This document shows, piece by piece, positions 15,674 through 23,839 of a DNA stretch of 32,082 nt. Both the position numbers and the translations under genes were made by a program. The notes under the pieces were generated by a model, which was not told the DNA's origin, searched no databases, and saw only the letters and a program-made list of their open reading frames with translations. This DNA is from Nitrospinota bacterium. GTDB taxonomy: Bacteria > Nitrospinota_A > UBA7883 > JACRGQ01. The stretch is from positions 1-32,082 of the forward strand of contig JACQBU010000077.1 of the NCBI GenBank assembly GCA_016194375.1, given 5' to 3'. How positions within the stretch are numbered: the first letter of the stretch is position 1; every line of letters starts with the position of its first letter.

Positions 15674-15712
15674 TCCGCAGTTCTCTTCAATCGTCCCGGC
15701 ATGCGCCCCTCG

Positions 15713-15746
15713 CCCCCCTAATCCGGGGGGTTAGGCGAGCATTATA
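15713..15746 (-). promoter_or_regulatory. Likely -10 element and leader hairpin upstream of scpA
   Basis: On the minus strand, a perfect TATAAT (plus-strand ATTATA, 15741-15746) lies about 70 bases upstream of the scpA start, in the gap between divergent genes. No good -35 is seen at the usual spacing. Downstream, in the presumed leader, CCCCCC (15713-15718) and GGGGGG (15725-15730) form a perfect 6-bp stem with a 6-base loop. Confidence 0.45.
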
Positions 15747-15796
15747 CACTTTTAATTAAAGCCGTGTTAGGATACAAAAAACATAGGAGTGACGCC

Positions 15797-16129
15797 ATGC
15801 AAGGATTTGATTTCAGGCATTTTGTTGACACCTTCGATTTTGACCAGCTTATGCGGTTTTTTTCGTCCGAGGCTTACATGAACGTGATTCACGCCCCCGT
15901 TTTCATCGGGGTCGCGGTGGTTTTTCTGGGGCTCATCGCGTTCGAAAAGACCAGGGCCTTCGGGACCAAGGCGCTCGTCTACACCGTGGTGTTGCTGATC
16001 TACGGAACGGGCGCGGTCGTGTTAAAAAATTCGCGCATTACCGACATCGGACCCTTTCTCCTTATGCTTACGCTTTCGCTCGCGGCCGTGGGCTATGTCA
16101 TCTTTACAAGGCTCATCCTACACAAATGA
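15797..16129 (+). CDS. Small three-helix membrane protein of unknown function
   Basis: I do not recognise this 110-residue protein. An amphipathic, aromatic-rich N-terminus (residues 1-30, with FDFRHFVDTFDFDQLMRFF) precedes three predicted membrane helices at about 33-49, 59-77 and 86-107, ending in a short basic tail. The ATG at 15797 is preceded by AGGAGTG at 15784-15790, which makes it preferable to the in-frame TTG at 15764. It stands 53 bases upstream of the DppB-like permease and probably shares its transcript. The same arrangement, if conserved elsewhere, would point to an accessory role with the permease or in the envelope. Confidence 0.7.
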   Translation: MQGFDFRHFVDTFDFDQLMRFFSSEAYMNVIHAPVFIGVAVVFLGLIAFEKTRAFGTKALVYTVVLLIYGTGAVVLKNSRITDIGPFLLMLTLSLAAVGYVIFTRLILHK

Positions 16130-16182
16130 ACGTCGAGTGGCCGGGCGCGTCGGCCGGCGGGTTCGGTCGCGTTTCGTGAGAC

Positions 16183-17157
16183 ATGGCCTCCTACCTTCTT
16201 AAGCGAGTAGCGATGATGCTCCCCCTGATGGTGGGCATCACCGTCATAACCTTTGCCGTCATACACCTGGCTCCGGGGGAGCCGATAGACAAGATGACCG
16301 ACCTCAACCCGAAGATATCGGCCCAGGCGAAGCAGAAGATGCGCGAGATGTACCATCTGGACAAGCCGCTCCCGGTGCAGTACGCGCTGTGGTTCGAGCG
16401 GTTCGTAAGGCTGGATTTCGGGAACTCGTTCTCGCCGGACAACCGCCCCGTGCTGGGCAAGATAATGGAGAGAATGCCCGTGACGCTCTTCATAAACGTC
16501 TCGTCGCTTGCCGTCATATTTCTCCTCGCCATTCCGCTGGGCGTCATAAGCGCCACCAGGCCCCGTTCGATGTTCGACAGGGCGACGACCCTGTTCGTGT
16601 TCGTGGGGTTCTCGACGCCGGGGTTCTGGCTTTCGTTGTTGGCCATGATATTTTTCGGCGTGCAACTGGGTTGGCTCCCGATATCCGGCATACGCTCCAT
16701 CGATTTCAGGGAGCTTTCGTCGTGGGAAAAATTTTTGGACTACCTAAGGCACCTGACGCTACCCATACTTCTGTCGTCGCTCACGTCGCTGACATTCCTG
16801 TCCCGCATCACCCGCCAGAACATGCTGGAGGTCATAAGGCAGGACTACATCACCACCGCCCGGGCCAAGGGGTGCTCGGAATATTCGGTCGTCTTCCACC
16901 ACGCCCTGCGAAACGCGCTGTTGCCGATTGTGACGATAATCGGCCTGAGCGTGCCGGCGCTCATCGGCGGGTCCGTGATATTCGAGACGGTGTTCTCCAT
17001 CCCGGGGATGGGGATGCTTTTTTACGAGTCGGTGATGGCGCGCGACTACCCGCTCGTGATGGGGATACTCGTCATAGGCGCGTCGCTGACGCTCGTCGGC
17101 AACCTTTTGGCGGACCTCAGCTACGCGCTGGCGGACCCGAGGATAAGGTATGGCTGA
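16183..17157 (+). CDS. ABC transporter permease, DppB/OppB family
   Basis: This is one of two inner-membrane permease subunits of a peptide/nickel-type ABC importer. The 324-residue protein has the family N-terminus YLLKRVAMMLPLMVGITVITF, the periplasmic stretch YHLDKPLPVQYALWFERFVRLDFGNSF (typical of DppB), and six predicted helices. The EAA loop, which contacts the ATPase, is around TTARAKGCSEYSVVFHHALRNALLP. The segment FETVFSIPGMGMLFYESVMARDYP is also diagnostic. The dppC-like gene overlaps its end by 8 bases. No periplasmic binding protein or ATPase gene is adjacent, so the substrate is undetermined. Confidence 0.93.
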   Translation: MASYLLKRVAMMLPLMVGITVITFAVIHLAPGEPIDKMTDLNPKISAQAKQKMREMYHLDKPLPVQYALWFERFVRLDFGNSFSPDNRPVLGKIMERMPVTLFINVSSLAVIFLLAIPLGVISATRPRSMFDRATTLFVFVGFSTPGFWLSLLAMIFFGVQLGWLPISGIRSIDFRELSSWEKFLDYLRHLTLPILLSSLTSLTFLSRITRQNMLEVIRQDYITTARAKGCSEYSVVFHHALRNALLPIVTIIGLSVPALIGGSVIFETVFSIPGMGMLFYESVMARDYPLVMGILVIGASLTLVGNLLADLSYALADPRIRYG

Positions 17158-18022
17158 GGCCGGGCCCCGGGTCGGGGGGCGTTCCGCTTCGTTCGCCTCC
17201 ATAGTGGCGCGGCGGATGCTCAAGAACCCCTTCGCCTTGTGGGGCGGGGCCGTGGTGGTCCTGCTTTTTCTCGTGGCGGCGCTGGCGCACTTCATATCCC
17301 CCTACGACCCGTCCGCGGTGGACACCGGCATAATCCTCCGGCCGCCGGGCGCGGGACACTGGCTCGGCACGGACGAACTGGGGCGCGACGTGCTTAGCAG
17401 GATGATTTACGGGGCGCGCATCTCCCTCATGGTCGGGTTCGTCTCCATCGGCATAGCCACGGTCATCGGCGTGATAATCGGCGCCGTCAGCGGCTACTAC
17501 GGCGGGATGACGGACGAGATAATGATGCGGTTCGTGGACGTGATGCTGACCTTCCCCGTCTTTTTCCTCATACTGGCGGTCATCGCCATACTCGAGCCGA
17601 ACATCGTGAACGTGATGATAGTCATAGGGCTGACCGGATGGATGGGTGTGGCGCGTCTCGTGAGGGCGGAGTTCCTCTCCATCAAGGAGCGCGACTTCGT
17701 CGTGGCGGTCCGCTCCATCGGCCAGCGGGACGCGCTGATAATATTCAAGCACATCCTCCCCAACGCAATGGCCCCGGTGCTGGTTTCCGCCACGCTGGGG
17801 GTGGCCGGGGCGATACTGACCGAGTCGGCGCTGTCGTTCCTCGGGATAGGGGTCCAGCCCCCCACGCCGAGCTGGGGGAGCATCCTTACCGAGGGGAAGA
17901 ACTACATAGAGTTCGCGTGGTGGCTCAGCCTTTTTCCCGGGTTGGCGATACTTTTCACCGTGCTCGGCTACAACCTCCTGGGCGAGGCTCTGCGCGACGC
18001 GCTGGACGCGAGGATAAACTGA
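17150..18022 (+). CDS. ABC transporter permease, DppC/OppC family
   Basis: The partner permease to the preceding DppB-like protein, 290 residues. It shows the OppC_N-type start (ARRMLKNPFALWGGAVVVLLFL), then HWLGTDELGRDVLSRMIYGARISLMVGFVS, which is nearly invariant in this family. The EAA loop is RSIGQRDALIIFKHILPNAMAPV and the C-terminal segment has LSFLGIGVQPPTPSWGSILTEG. It starts at the ATG at 17150, inside the last codons of the upstream gene, so the two are translationally coupled. An LptF/G-type gene begins 10 bases after its stop. Confidence 0.93.
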   Translation: MAEAGPRVGGRSASFASIVARRMLKNPFALWGGAVVVLLFLVAALAHFISPYDPSAVDTGIILRPPGAGHWLGTDELGRDVLSRMIYGARISLMVGFVSIGIATVIGVIIGAVSGYYGGMTDEIMMRFVDVMLTFPVFFLILAVIAILEPNIVNVMIVIGLTGWMGVARLVRAEFLSIKERDFVVAVRSIGQRDALIIFKHILPNAMAPVLVSATLGVAGAILTESALSFLGIGVQPPTPSWGSILTEGKNYIEFAWWLSLFPGLAILFTVLGYNLLGEALRDALDARIN

Positions 18023-18032
18023 GCCGCCCGCG

Positions 18033-19118
18033 ATGAAGATAATCCAAAGGTACATCCTTTTAGAGGTCGCCAAGGTCTTAGTGCTGAGCCTCTTTATCCT
18101 CATGTCCATCCTCGTCCTTGAGAAGATAAACTTCATATCCAACATGACGCGGGGAAGCGCCCTGGCCGCGGGGGAGCTTTTCGGCCTCATCCTTTACACC
18201 TCCCCCGCGTTTCTCGTCGTCTCGATTCCGCTTGCCTCCATGCTCGCGTCCCTCTCCGCGTTTTCCCGGCTTTCGGCGGACAACGAAATAACGGCGATGC
18301 GCGCGAGCGGCGCGAGCTTTGCCAGGTTGATGGCGCCGGTCGCCCTCATATCCGCGGTTTTCATGGCGGCCTCGCTCTGGCTGTCGCTGGACCTGCTCCA
18401 CAAGGGAAACTACCTCTTCGACTCGAAGGTGGCGGGCTACGTGAGCAGGAGGATAACGACCGCGCTGGGCGAAAGGGTGTTTTTCGACAAGTTCCCGAAC
18501 GTCGTCATGTACGTGTCGGAAAAGCCGGCGGGGACGAAGATCCTCAAGGGGGTGTTCGTCTTCGACTCGACCGGCGACCAAAGGCCGCGGCTGATAACGG
18601 CCCGCAAGGGTTATCTTGACACGATGGCGAACGACAACGTGGTCCTAAAGCTCGAGGACGGCGCCATATATTCGGGCGACAAGTATTCCTACCGCGAGAT
18701 AACGTTTGGCGCGTACGAGGTGACGATGGACGTCGGGCTGGCCCAACGAAAGGTGTTCGAGAAGGGTTCGCGGGAGATGTCCCCGTCGGAAATGCTTCGC
18801 GTCATCGGGGAAAGGGCCGAAAAAAACCAGCCGGCGAACGGGGAATGGGTGGAGCTTTCCAAACGGTTTTCCCTGCCGATCGCCTGCCTCGTTTTGGGCG
18901 TGCTGGGCGCCCCGCTGGGGGCCGCCGTTCATCGCGGCGGCAGGTGGGGCGGGGTGGGCACCGGCATAATCCTAATAATCGCCAACTACGTCCTGCTAAT
19001 GGTGGGGGAGGGGCTCGGAATGCAGGGTACCCTGAATCCGGTGCTGGCCGTGTTCCTGCCGGACCTCGTCATGGGGGCCCTGGCCGTTTACCTTTTGTAT
19101 AGGGAGTCGGGAAGATGA
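18033..19118 (+). CDS. LptF/LptG family permease (YjgP/YjgQ)
   Basis: This belongs to the membrane-subunit family that forms the LptB2FG lipopolysaccharide extractor. The 361-residue protein has the usual order: MKIIQRYILLEVAKVLVLSL with the first helices, SPAFLVVSIPLASMLASLSAFSRLSADNEITAMRASG, a periplasmic jellyroll of about 150 residues (~120-270), and three C-terminal helices beginning LSKRFSLPIACLVLGVLGAPLG. LptF and LptG cannot be told apart confidently from sequence alone. The second paralogue is not in this window. The stop overlaps the next start (ATGA at 19115). Confidence 0.9.
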   Translation: MKIIQRYILLEVAKVLVLSLFILMSILVLEKINFISNMTRGSALAAGELFGLILYTSPAFLVVSIPLASMLASLSAFSRLSADNEITAMRASGASFARLMAPVALISAVFMAASLWLSLDLLHKGNYLFDSKVAGYVSRRITTALGERVFFDKFPNVVMYVSEKPAGTKILKGVFVFDSTGDQRPRLITARKGYLDTMANDNVVLKLEDGAIYSGDKYSYREITFGAYEVTMDVGLAQRKVFEKGSREMSPSEMLRVIGERAEKNQPANGEWVELSKRFSLPIACLVLGVLGAPLGAAVHRGGRWGGVGTGIILIIANYVLLMVGEGLGMQGTLNPVLAVFLPDLVMGALAVYLLYRESGR

Positions 19119-19675
19119 GCCCGGGACGCCTGGACGAAGGGTTGTTCTGGATGGTCAACGGTCATTACTCCGCACCGGCCGATTATCTCATGGCCGCCTT
19201 CACATACTCCGCGTTGACCATTCCCGCCGTCGTAATCGCGCTGGTCGCCATGTACTTCTACAAGGGGCTCGCGGCCCGAAACATTTGGCTCCTTGCCGTC
19301 TCGCTGGTCGTTGCCGGCGTGGCGCTTCACGGCATGAAGTACGTCACCGGCGCGGACAGGCCGCTTGCATATTTCGCCAAAACAAAACCGCCCCGGGACC
19401 AGTTCGTCCACGCCCCATTCGAGAGGCACGAGGCCGGCTCCTTCCCGTCGGGGCACTCGCAGACCGCCTTCTCGGTGGCGACTTTTATGGCCCTGATGTT
19501 TCGACGGCACCGGCCTTTGTGGTTCGCGTGGGCCGCGCTGGTGGCCTTTTCAAGGGTGTATCTCGGGGTGCATTTCCCGATTGACATAGCGGCGGGCGCG
19601 ATTACCGGCGTCGCGGCCACCTTGTTCGCGGTCATAACGGCGACGGTTCTGCGTCCGCCGGCGCCGGGTAGGTAA
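19115..19675 (+). CDS. PAP2-family membrane phosphatase
   Basis: All three motifs of the type 2 phosphatidic acid phosphatase superfamily are present: K-x6-R-P (KYVTGADRP), PSGH (SFPSGHSQTAFS) and S-R-x5-H-x3-D (SRVYLGVHFPID). The 186-residue protein has about five or six membrane helices, with the active site on the periplasmic side in this family. Candidate substrates are undecaprenyl pyrophosphate, phosphatidylglycerol phosphate or lipid A phosphates. The 4-base overlap with an LptF/G gene makes an envelope lipid substrate plausible but not proven. It is the last gene before a palindromic repeat. Confidence 0.9.
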   Translation: MSPGRLDEGLFWMVNGHYSAPADYLMAAFTYSALTIPAVVIALVAMYFYKGLAARNIWLLAVSLVVAGVALHGMKYVTGADRPLAYFAKTKPPRDQFVHAPFERHEAGSFPSGHSQTAFSVATFMALMFRRHRPLWFAWAALVAFSRVYLGVHFPIDIAAGAITGVAATLFAVITATVLRPPAPGR

Positions 19676-19706
19676 TTATAACCTCCGAAAAAGCCCCAAT
19701 CGTCGG

Positions 19707-19792
19707 GTCATTGCGAGGAGCATGGCGACGAAGCAATCTTTAGCGTATCTATGGAACCTATGGCGAGATTGCTTCGCTTAGCTCGCAATGAC
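19707..19792. repeat. Palindromic core repeat upstream of cstA
   Basis: GTCATTGCGAG at 19707-19717 is inverted at the other end (CTCGCAATGAC, 19782-19792). Inside are inverted GAAGCAATCT and AGATTGCTTC modules. It matches the core of the miniature elements at 305-445 and 30916-31098 but lacks their 20-bp ends. It contains the ATG at 19788 that would give the longest reading of CstA, so it sits at or in the upstream region of that gene. Confidence 0.75.
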
Positions 19793-19835
19793 AGTCGCCC
19801 GCCCGTATTCAGAAGTTACGAGTTATAATAAATCG

Positions 19836-21830
19836 GTGGCGAAAAAAATCTTTTGGGGCTTGTTGTCGTTTGTCGCGGCGGGTTCGCTGGCGGTGGTCGT
19901 CGGCGTAATCCACCCCTCCGAGAAAATAAACGCGCTTTGGCTGGTCGTCTGCGCCGCGTCCGTCTATGCGCTGTCCTACAGGTACTACGCCGCGTTTTTG
20001 GCCGCAAGGGTCCTGTCGCTTGATTCGAAAAACGCCACCCCCGCCGTCCGGCTCAACGACGGCATGGACTACCACCCGACGAACAAGTGGGTCGTCTTCG
20101 GCCACCACTTTGCGGCGATAGCTGGGGCGGGCCCGCTCATCGGCCCGATGCTCGCGGCCCAGTTCGGCTACCTCCCGGGTTTTTTGTGGATACTGGTCGG
20201 CTCCGTGCTCGGCGGGGCGGTGCACGACATGGTCATACTTGCCGCCTCCGTGCGCAGAAACGGCAGGTCCCTGGCGCAGATTGCGAGGGACGAGGTGGGG
20301 CCGGTGGGGGGCGCCGCCGCGTCGCTCGCGATAATCTTCATCATCATCGTCGCGCTGGCCGGCCTCGGGCTTGCCGTGGTGAACGCCCTCGCACAAAGCC
20401 CGTGGGGGACCTTCACGATAGCCGCCACGATTCCGATAGCGCTCTTCATGGGATTTTACATGCGGAACATAAGGCCGGGCAGGGTGGGCGAGGGGAGCGC
20501 AATCGGGGGGATTCTCCTTTTGGCGGCGGTTGTCGCGGGTCATTTAATACCGGGCTCGACGCTCGAGCCGTTCTTCAACATTTCCAGGAACAACCTTGTC
20601 GTGCTGATGGCCGCGTACGGTTTCATCGCCTCGGTTCTTCCGGTGTGGGCGCTTTTGGCCCCCCGCGACTACATATCCACGTTTCTCAAGATAGGGACCA
20701 TCATGCTTCTGGCGGCGGGAGTGGTTTTGCTTGCTCCGGAAATGAAGATGCCGGCGGTGACCCGTTTTGCGGCCGGCGGCGGTCCGATAATTCCCGGCCC
20801 CCTTTTCCCGTTCATGTTCATAACCATCGCGTGCGGGGCGATTTCGGGCTTCCATTCGCTCGTGTCGTCCGGCACTTCCCCGAAGATGATAAGTAGCGAG
20901 GCCGACATCCCGCTCATAGGGTTCGGCGCGATGATAACCGAGGGGTTCGTGGCGGTGATGGCAATAATCGCCGCGGGGATACTCGTCCCCGGGGATTATT
21001 TCGCCATCAACACCAAGCTGGGTTTCCACCAGCTTGCGGCGATGGGCTTTCCCGTCTCCCGCATAGGCGAGCTGTCCTCGCTCGTGGGAACGGACGTGCA
21101 CGGACGGCCCGGAGGGGCCGTCTCGCTGGCGGTTGGGATGGCCTCCATCCTTTCGTCGTTGCCCGCCATGAAGGGGCTCATGCCCTATTGGTACAACTTC
21201 GCGCTGATGTTCGAGGCGCTTTTCATACTCACCACCATTGACGCCGGAACGAGGGTGGCCCGCTACCTTCTGCAGGAGACGGGCGCCGGAGTCGTTTCGC
21301 TGGCGGCGGCGGGTAAGATGGCGCGCGACGAGAAGGGGTTCGTCTGGGGCCGCGGAACGGCGGGGGTTGTAGTCACTAGCGCGCTGGTCGTCGTCGCCTG
21401 GGCGTACCCCATCTACAGCGGGGACGTGTCCACGATATGGCCGATGTTCGGCGTCGCCAACCAGCTCCTTTCCGCCATTGCGTTCGGCGTGGGGACCACG
21501 ATAATAATCAAGTCCGGAAAGGCGCGCCACGCGTGGGTGACTTTTTTGCCGATGGTGTTCATGTACGTCACCACCTTCGCGGCCTCCTACGAGCTGACGG
21601 GGATGTTCATGTCCAGGGCGGCCTCCGCGGCGACGGAGGCGGAGGCGTTCGCCTTTAGGCTGAACTCCGCGCTGGTGGTCCTGATGGCGTTGCTGGCGCT
21701 GGTCGTCCTCGTGGACATGCTATTAAAATGGCAGTCGCTGTTTTCAACCGAGGGCGCGGTTGCCCGAGGGGACGAAGGGAGCGCGGACGTTGCGGAAAAA
21801 GCCCCCGTGTACCGGGACTTCGAATTATAA
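19836..21830 (+). CDS. cstA: Carbon starvation protein CstA (peptide/pyruvate transporter)
   Basis: CstA is an inner-membrane transporter associated with carbon starvation; family members import peptides or pyruvate. The 664-residue protein aligns along its length with E. coli CstA as I recall it. Shared blocks include KINALWLVV, GHHFAAIAGAGPLIGP, LPVWALLAPRDYISTFLKIGT, ITIACGAISGFHSLVSSGT and FEALFILTTIDAGTR. About 16-18 membrane segments are expected. GTG at 19836 gives the same spacing to the INALW block as in E. coli. The longer start (ATG 19788) lies inside a repeat and adds residues with no counterpart. Neither has a clear ribosome-binding site. A TATAAT occurs at 19824-19829. Confidence 0.94.
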   Translation: MAKKIFWGLLSFVAAGSLAVVVGVIHPSEKINALWLVVCAASVYALSYRYYAAFLAARVLSLDSKNATPAVRLNDGMDYHPTNKWVVFGHHFAAIAGAGPLIGPMLAAQFGYLPGFLWILVGSVLGGAVHDMVILAASVRRNGRSLAQIARDEVGPVGGAAASLAIIFIIIVALAGLGLAVVNALAQSPWGTFTIAATIPIALFMGFYMRNIRPGRVGEGSAIGGILLLAAVVAGHLIPGSTLEPFFNISRNNLVVLMAAYGFIASVLPVWALLAPRDYISTFLKIGTIMLLAAGVVLLAPEMKMPAVTRFAAGGGPIIPGPLFPFMFITIACGAISGFHSLVSSGTSPKMISSEADIPLIGFGAMITEGFVAVMAIIAAGILVPGDYFAINTKLGFHQLAAMGFPVSRIGELSSLVGTDVHGRPGGAVSLAVGMASILSSLPAMKGLMPYWYNFALMFEALFILTTIDAGTRVARYLLQETGAGVVSLAAAGKMARDEKGFVWGRGTAGVVVTSALVVVAWAYPIYSGDVSTIWPMFGVANQLLSAIAFGVGTTIIIKSGKARHAWVTFLPMVFMYVTTFAASYELTGMFMSRAASAATEAEAFAFRLNSALVVLMALLALVVLVDMLLKWQSLFSTEGAVARGDEGSADVAEKAPVYRDFEL

Positions 21831-21868
21831 CTCGGCTGTTTCAGAAAACGGCCGGGGTTTAACCGCCG

Positions 21869-22537
21869 ATGCGCCTTAAAAACGGCCGGCCGGTTTGGAC
21901 GGACGCGAAATCCGCGGCGGAGGCCGTGGAAATACAGCGGAAACTTGCCGACAGGGTTTTTCAAAATCCGTTTGCGGGCGAGATAGAGTTCGTGGCGGGC
22001 GCGGACGTGCATTCCACGGGCGGCGGTAAGTTAAGGGCCGTCGTGTCGGTCCTTTCGTTCCCTTCGCTGGAGGTCGTGGAGGATTGCTTTGTCGAGACGT
22101 CGCCTAGGTTCCCTTACGTCCCCGGCCTGTTGAGTTTTCGGGAGGCGCCGCCGTTGTTGGAATGCTTCAAAAAACTCAAAACGTGGCCGCAGGCGGCGCT
22201 TTTTGACGGGCAGGGGGTCGCGCACCCGCGCCGGTTCGGCCTTGCGTCCCATCTTGGCGTGTTGCTCGACCTTCCTTCGATCGGTTGCGCCAAGAGCAGG
22301 CTTTTTGGCGCCTGCGCGGAGCCGGACGACAAGAAGGGCGCCAAGGCGGACATTCTTGACGGCGAGGGGCGGGTGATCGGCGCGGTTTTAAGGACGAGGG
22401 AAAACGTGCGGCCGGTTTACGTGTCCCTTGGGCACAAGGTCAGCCTTGGACAGGCGGTCGCGGTGGTTATGGCCTGCGTGACGCGGTACCGAATACCGGA
22501 GCCGTTGAGACGGGCCCACGGCCTCGCCAAAGGTTAA
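21869..22537 (+). CDS. nfi: Endonuclease V (deoxyinosine-specific nuclease)
   Basis: Endonuclease V cuts one phosphodiester bond 3' of deoxyinosine to start repair of deaminated adenine. The 222-residue sequence carries the full catalytic set: Asp46 in VAGADVH, Glu92 in PGLLSFREAP, Asp113 in FDGQGVAHPRRFG and His189 in YVSLGHKVSL. The PYVPGLLSFRE wedge that recognises the lesion and the GCAKSRL block are also present. Usual wording in homologues is DGHG rather than DGQG at the third motif. The start ATG at 21869 has only a weak ribosome-binding site, 38 bases after the cstA stop. It is the last plus-strand gene before the convergent aguA. Confidence 0.93.
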   Translation: MRLKNGRPVWTDAKSAAEAVEIQRKLADRVFQNPFAGEIEFVAGADVHSTGGGKLRAVVSVLSFPSLEVVEDCFVETSPRFPYVPGLLSFREAPPLLECFKKLKTWPQAALFDGQGVAHPRRFGLASHLGVLLDLPSIGCAKSRLFGACAEPDDKKGAKADILDGEGRVIGAVLRTRENVRPVYVSLGHKVSLGQAVAVVMACVTRYRIPEPLRRAHGLAKG

Positions 22538-22634
22538 CCGCCGCCTCAGTCGGCGTTGATAATCGTCCGCGGCCCTCAATACCGCGTTCCAGTGGAAAGG
22601 TCGGTGGCAGTTCCGTTTCAAAAGGTGTCGGCAT

Positions 22635-22753
22635 GCTCGGTAGCACGGGCTCGGTAGCACGGGCTAAGGCCCGTGCTACCATTCCGCGCCCGAAAGGGCG
22701 CAACATGTGAAAAAGACGGAACACTAAAGTATCCGCTTATTTCCGTTGCCACC
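22635..22753. repeat. REP-like palindromic element between nfi and aguA
   Basis: A 14-bp unit GCTCGGTAGCACGG is repeated in tandem (22635-22662). The second copy begins a perfect 12-bp hairpin, GGTAGCACGGGC (22653-22664) with GCCCGTGCTACC (22669-22680), loop TAAG. A second perfect hairpin, GCGCCC-GAAA-GGGCGC, follows at 22686-22701. Then comes a segment (22707-22753) that matches, inverted, 31851-31899; the first 19 bases are identical. The element ends in CCGTTGCCACC, an imperfect inverse of its start. It lies in the 260-base convergent gap, where the hairpins may also slow transcription, though no T-run follows them. Confidence 0.65.
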
Positions 22754-22797
22754 AATATCTACGGATGCGGGAGAATCAATAAAATGAAACTGACGCG

Positions 22798-23838
22798 CTA
22801 CCCTTTGGGCTGTTGCTTGGTGAGGCAGTGTATCGTTCCGAGCCCCCATACAAGGTCGACCGAGTGTATCCCCACGACGGTCCTGCCGGGGAAAAAATCG
22901 GCCAGAACGCCCAGCGCCAATCTGTCGTTCTTGTCGTTGAAGGTCGGGACGAGCACCGTCGAGTTGGTTATGTAAAAATTCGCGTAGGACGCCGGAAGAC
23001 GTTGCCCGTTGAAAACCACCGGGGCGGGCATCGGCAGGAAGGCCGTGTTTATTTTGGAGCCGTCCTCGAGCCTCATCCCCTGCAGGCGCTCCCTGTTCTC
23101 GTTAAGCGGTTGGTAGTTTGCGTCCACCGGGTTTTCCTCCCTGCAAAGGACGACGGTGTTTTTGTTCACGAACCGGCAGAGGTCGTCCACGTGGCCGTGC
23201 GTGTCGTCCCCGGCGACCCCTTTTCCGAGCCAGAGGACGTTAGTCGCGCCAAGTTGGTTTTTTAATCGGGTTTCGATCTCCCCCGCATCCAGGCCCGGGT
23301 TTCGGCTCTGGACTTCCGCGTCCAACATGCATTCCTCCGTCGTCAAGAGCGTGCCGTTCCCGTTCACGTCCATGGCGCCCCCCTCGAGTACGAAATCGGA
23401 CGCGTCGATTAAGTTGACGCCGGTCTTCGCCGCGATTGCGCGCGGAACGCGGTCGTCCCTTTTGTGGTTCGGGTACTTCGCCCAGCCGCTGAAACGAAAA
23501 TCAACCGCGGCTATTTCCCCCCCCGAACGGACGAAAACGGGGCCGTAGTCGCGTATCCACACCCTGTCGGTCGGTATGCGGTAAAACTCGACGTTTTGAA
23601 GACTGGCGCCCGCCGAGGTCAAAACCCGACGCGCCTCTTTTTCGGTTTCGGCGTTTTGAACCAATACGCGCGTTTTTTCGGACTCGGCGATCCTTCGGAC
23701 TATCTCGCCATACACCCAGCGAACGGGGGCGAATTTTCCGGGCCAGTCGTTTTTGTCGTGGGGCCAGGCGACCCACGTCGCGTCATGTGGTTCCCATTCG
23801 GCGGGCATGAAAAAACGCGGGGGCGGGGCGGACGGCAC
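22798..23838 (-). CDS. aguA: Agmatine deiminase
   Basis: Agmatine deiminase converts agmatine to N-carbamoylputrescine and ammonia. The 346-residue protein shows the peptidyl-arginine-deiminase fold signatures in order: PAEWEPHDATWVAWPH, TDRVWIRDYGPVFV, FVLEGGAMDVNGNGTLLTTE, GDDTHGHVDDLCRF, and the nucleophile Cys338 in GTIHCLTKQQP. The start is GTG at 23838, immediately after the aguB stop, with GGAGGAG upstream. With aguB it completes the route from agmatine to putrescine. Arginine decarboxylase is not in the window. It appears to be the last gene of the infC operon. Confidence 0.95.
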   Translation of the reverse strand: MPSAPPPRFFMPAEWEPHDATWVAWPHDKNDWPGKFAPVRWVYGEIVRRIAESEKTRVLVQNAETEKEARRVLTSAGASLQNVEFYRIPTDRVWIRDYGPVFVRSGGEIAAVDFRFSGWAKYPNHKRDDRVPRAIAAKTGVNLIDASDFVLEGGAMDVNGNGTLLTTEECMLDAEVQSRNPGLDAGEIETRLKNQLGATNVLWLGKGVAGDDTHGHVDDLCRFVNKNTVVLCREENPVDANYQPLNENRERLQGMRLEDGSKINTAFLPMPAPVVFNGQRLPASYANFYITNSTVLVPTFNDKNDRLALGVLADFFPGRTVVGIHSVDLVWGLGTIHCLTKQQPKG

Positions 23839-23839
23839 G

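Noticed and set aside
17117-18190. A 357-codon minus-strand frame across dppC and the start of the LptF/G gene
   Set aside because: Antisense to genes with diagnostic motifs; composition is charged and low complexity.
22653-22701. Hairpins as intrinsic terminators of nfi and aguA
   Set aside because: Stems are strong but neither strand has a T-run right after them, and the segment recurs as a repeat; a side effect on transcription remains possible.
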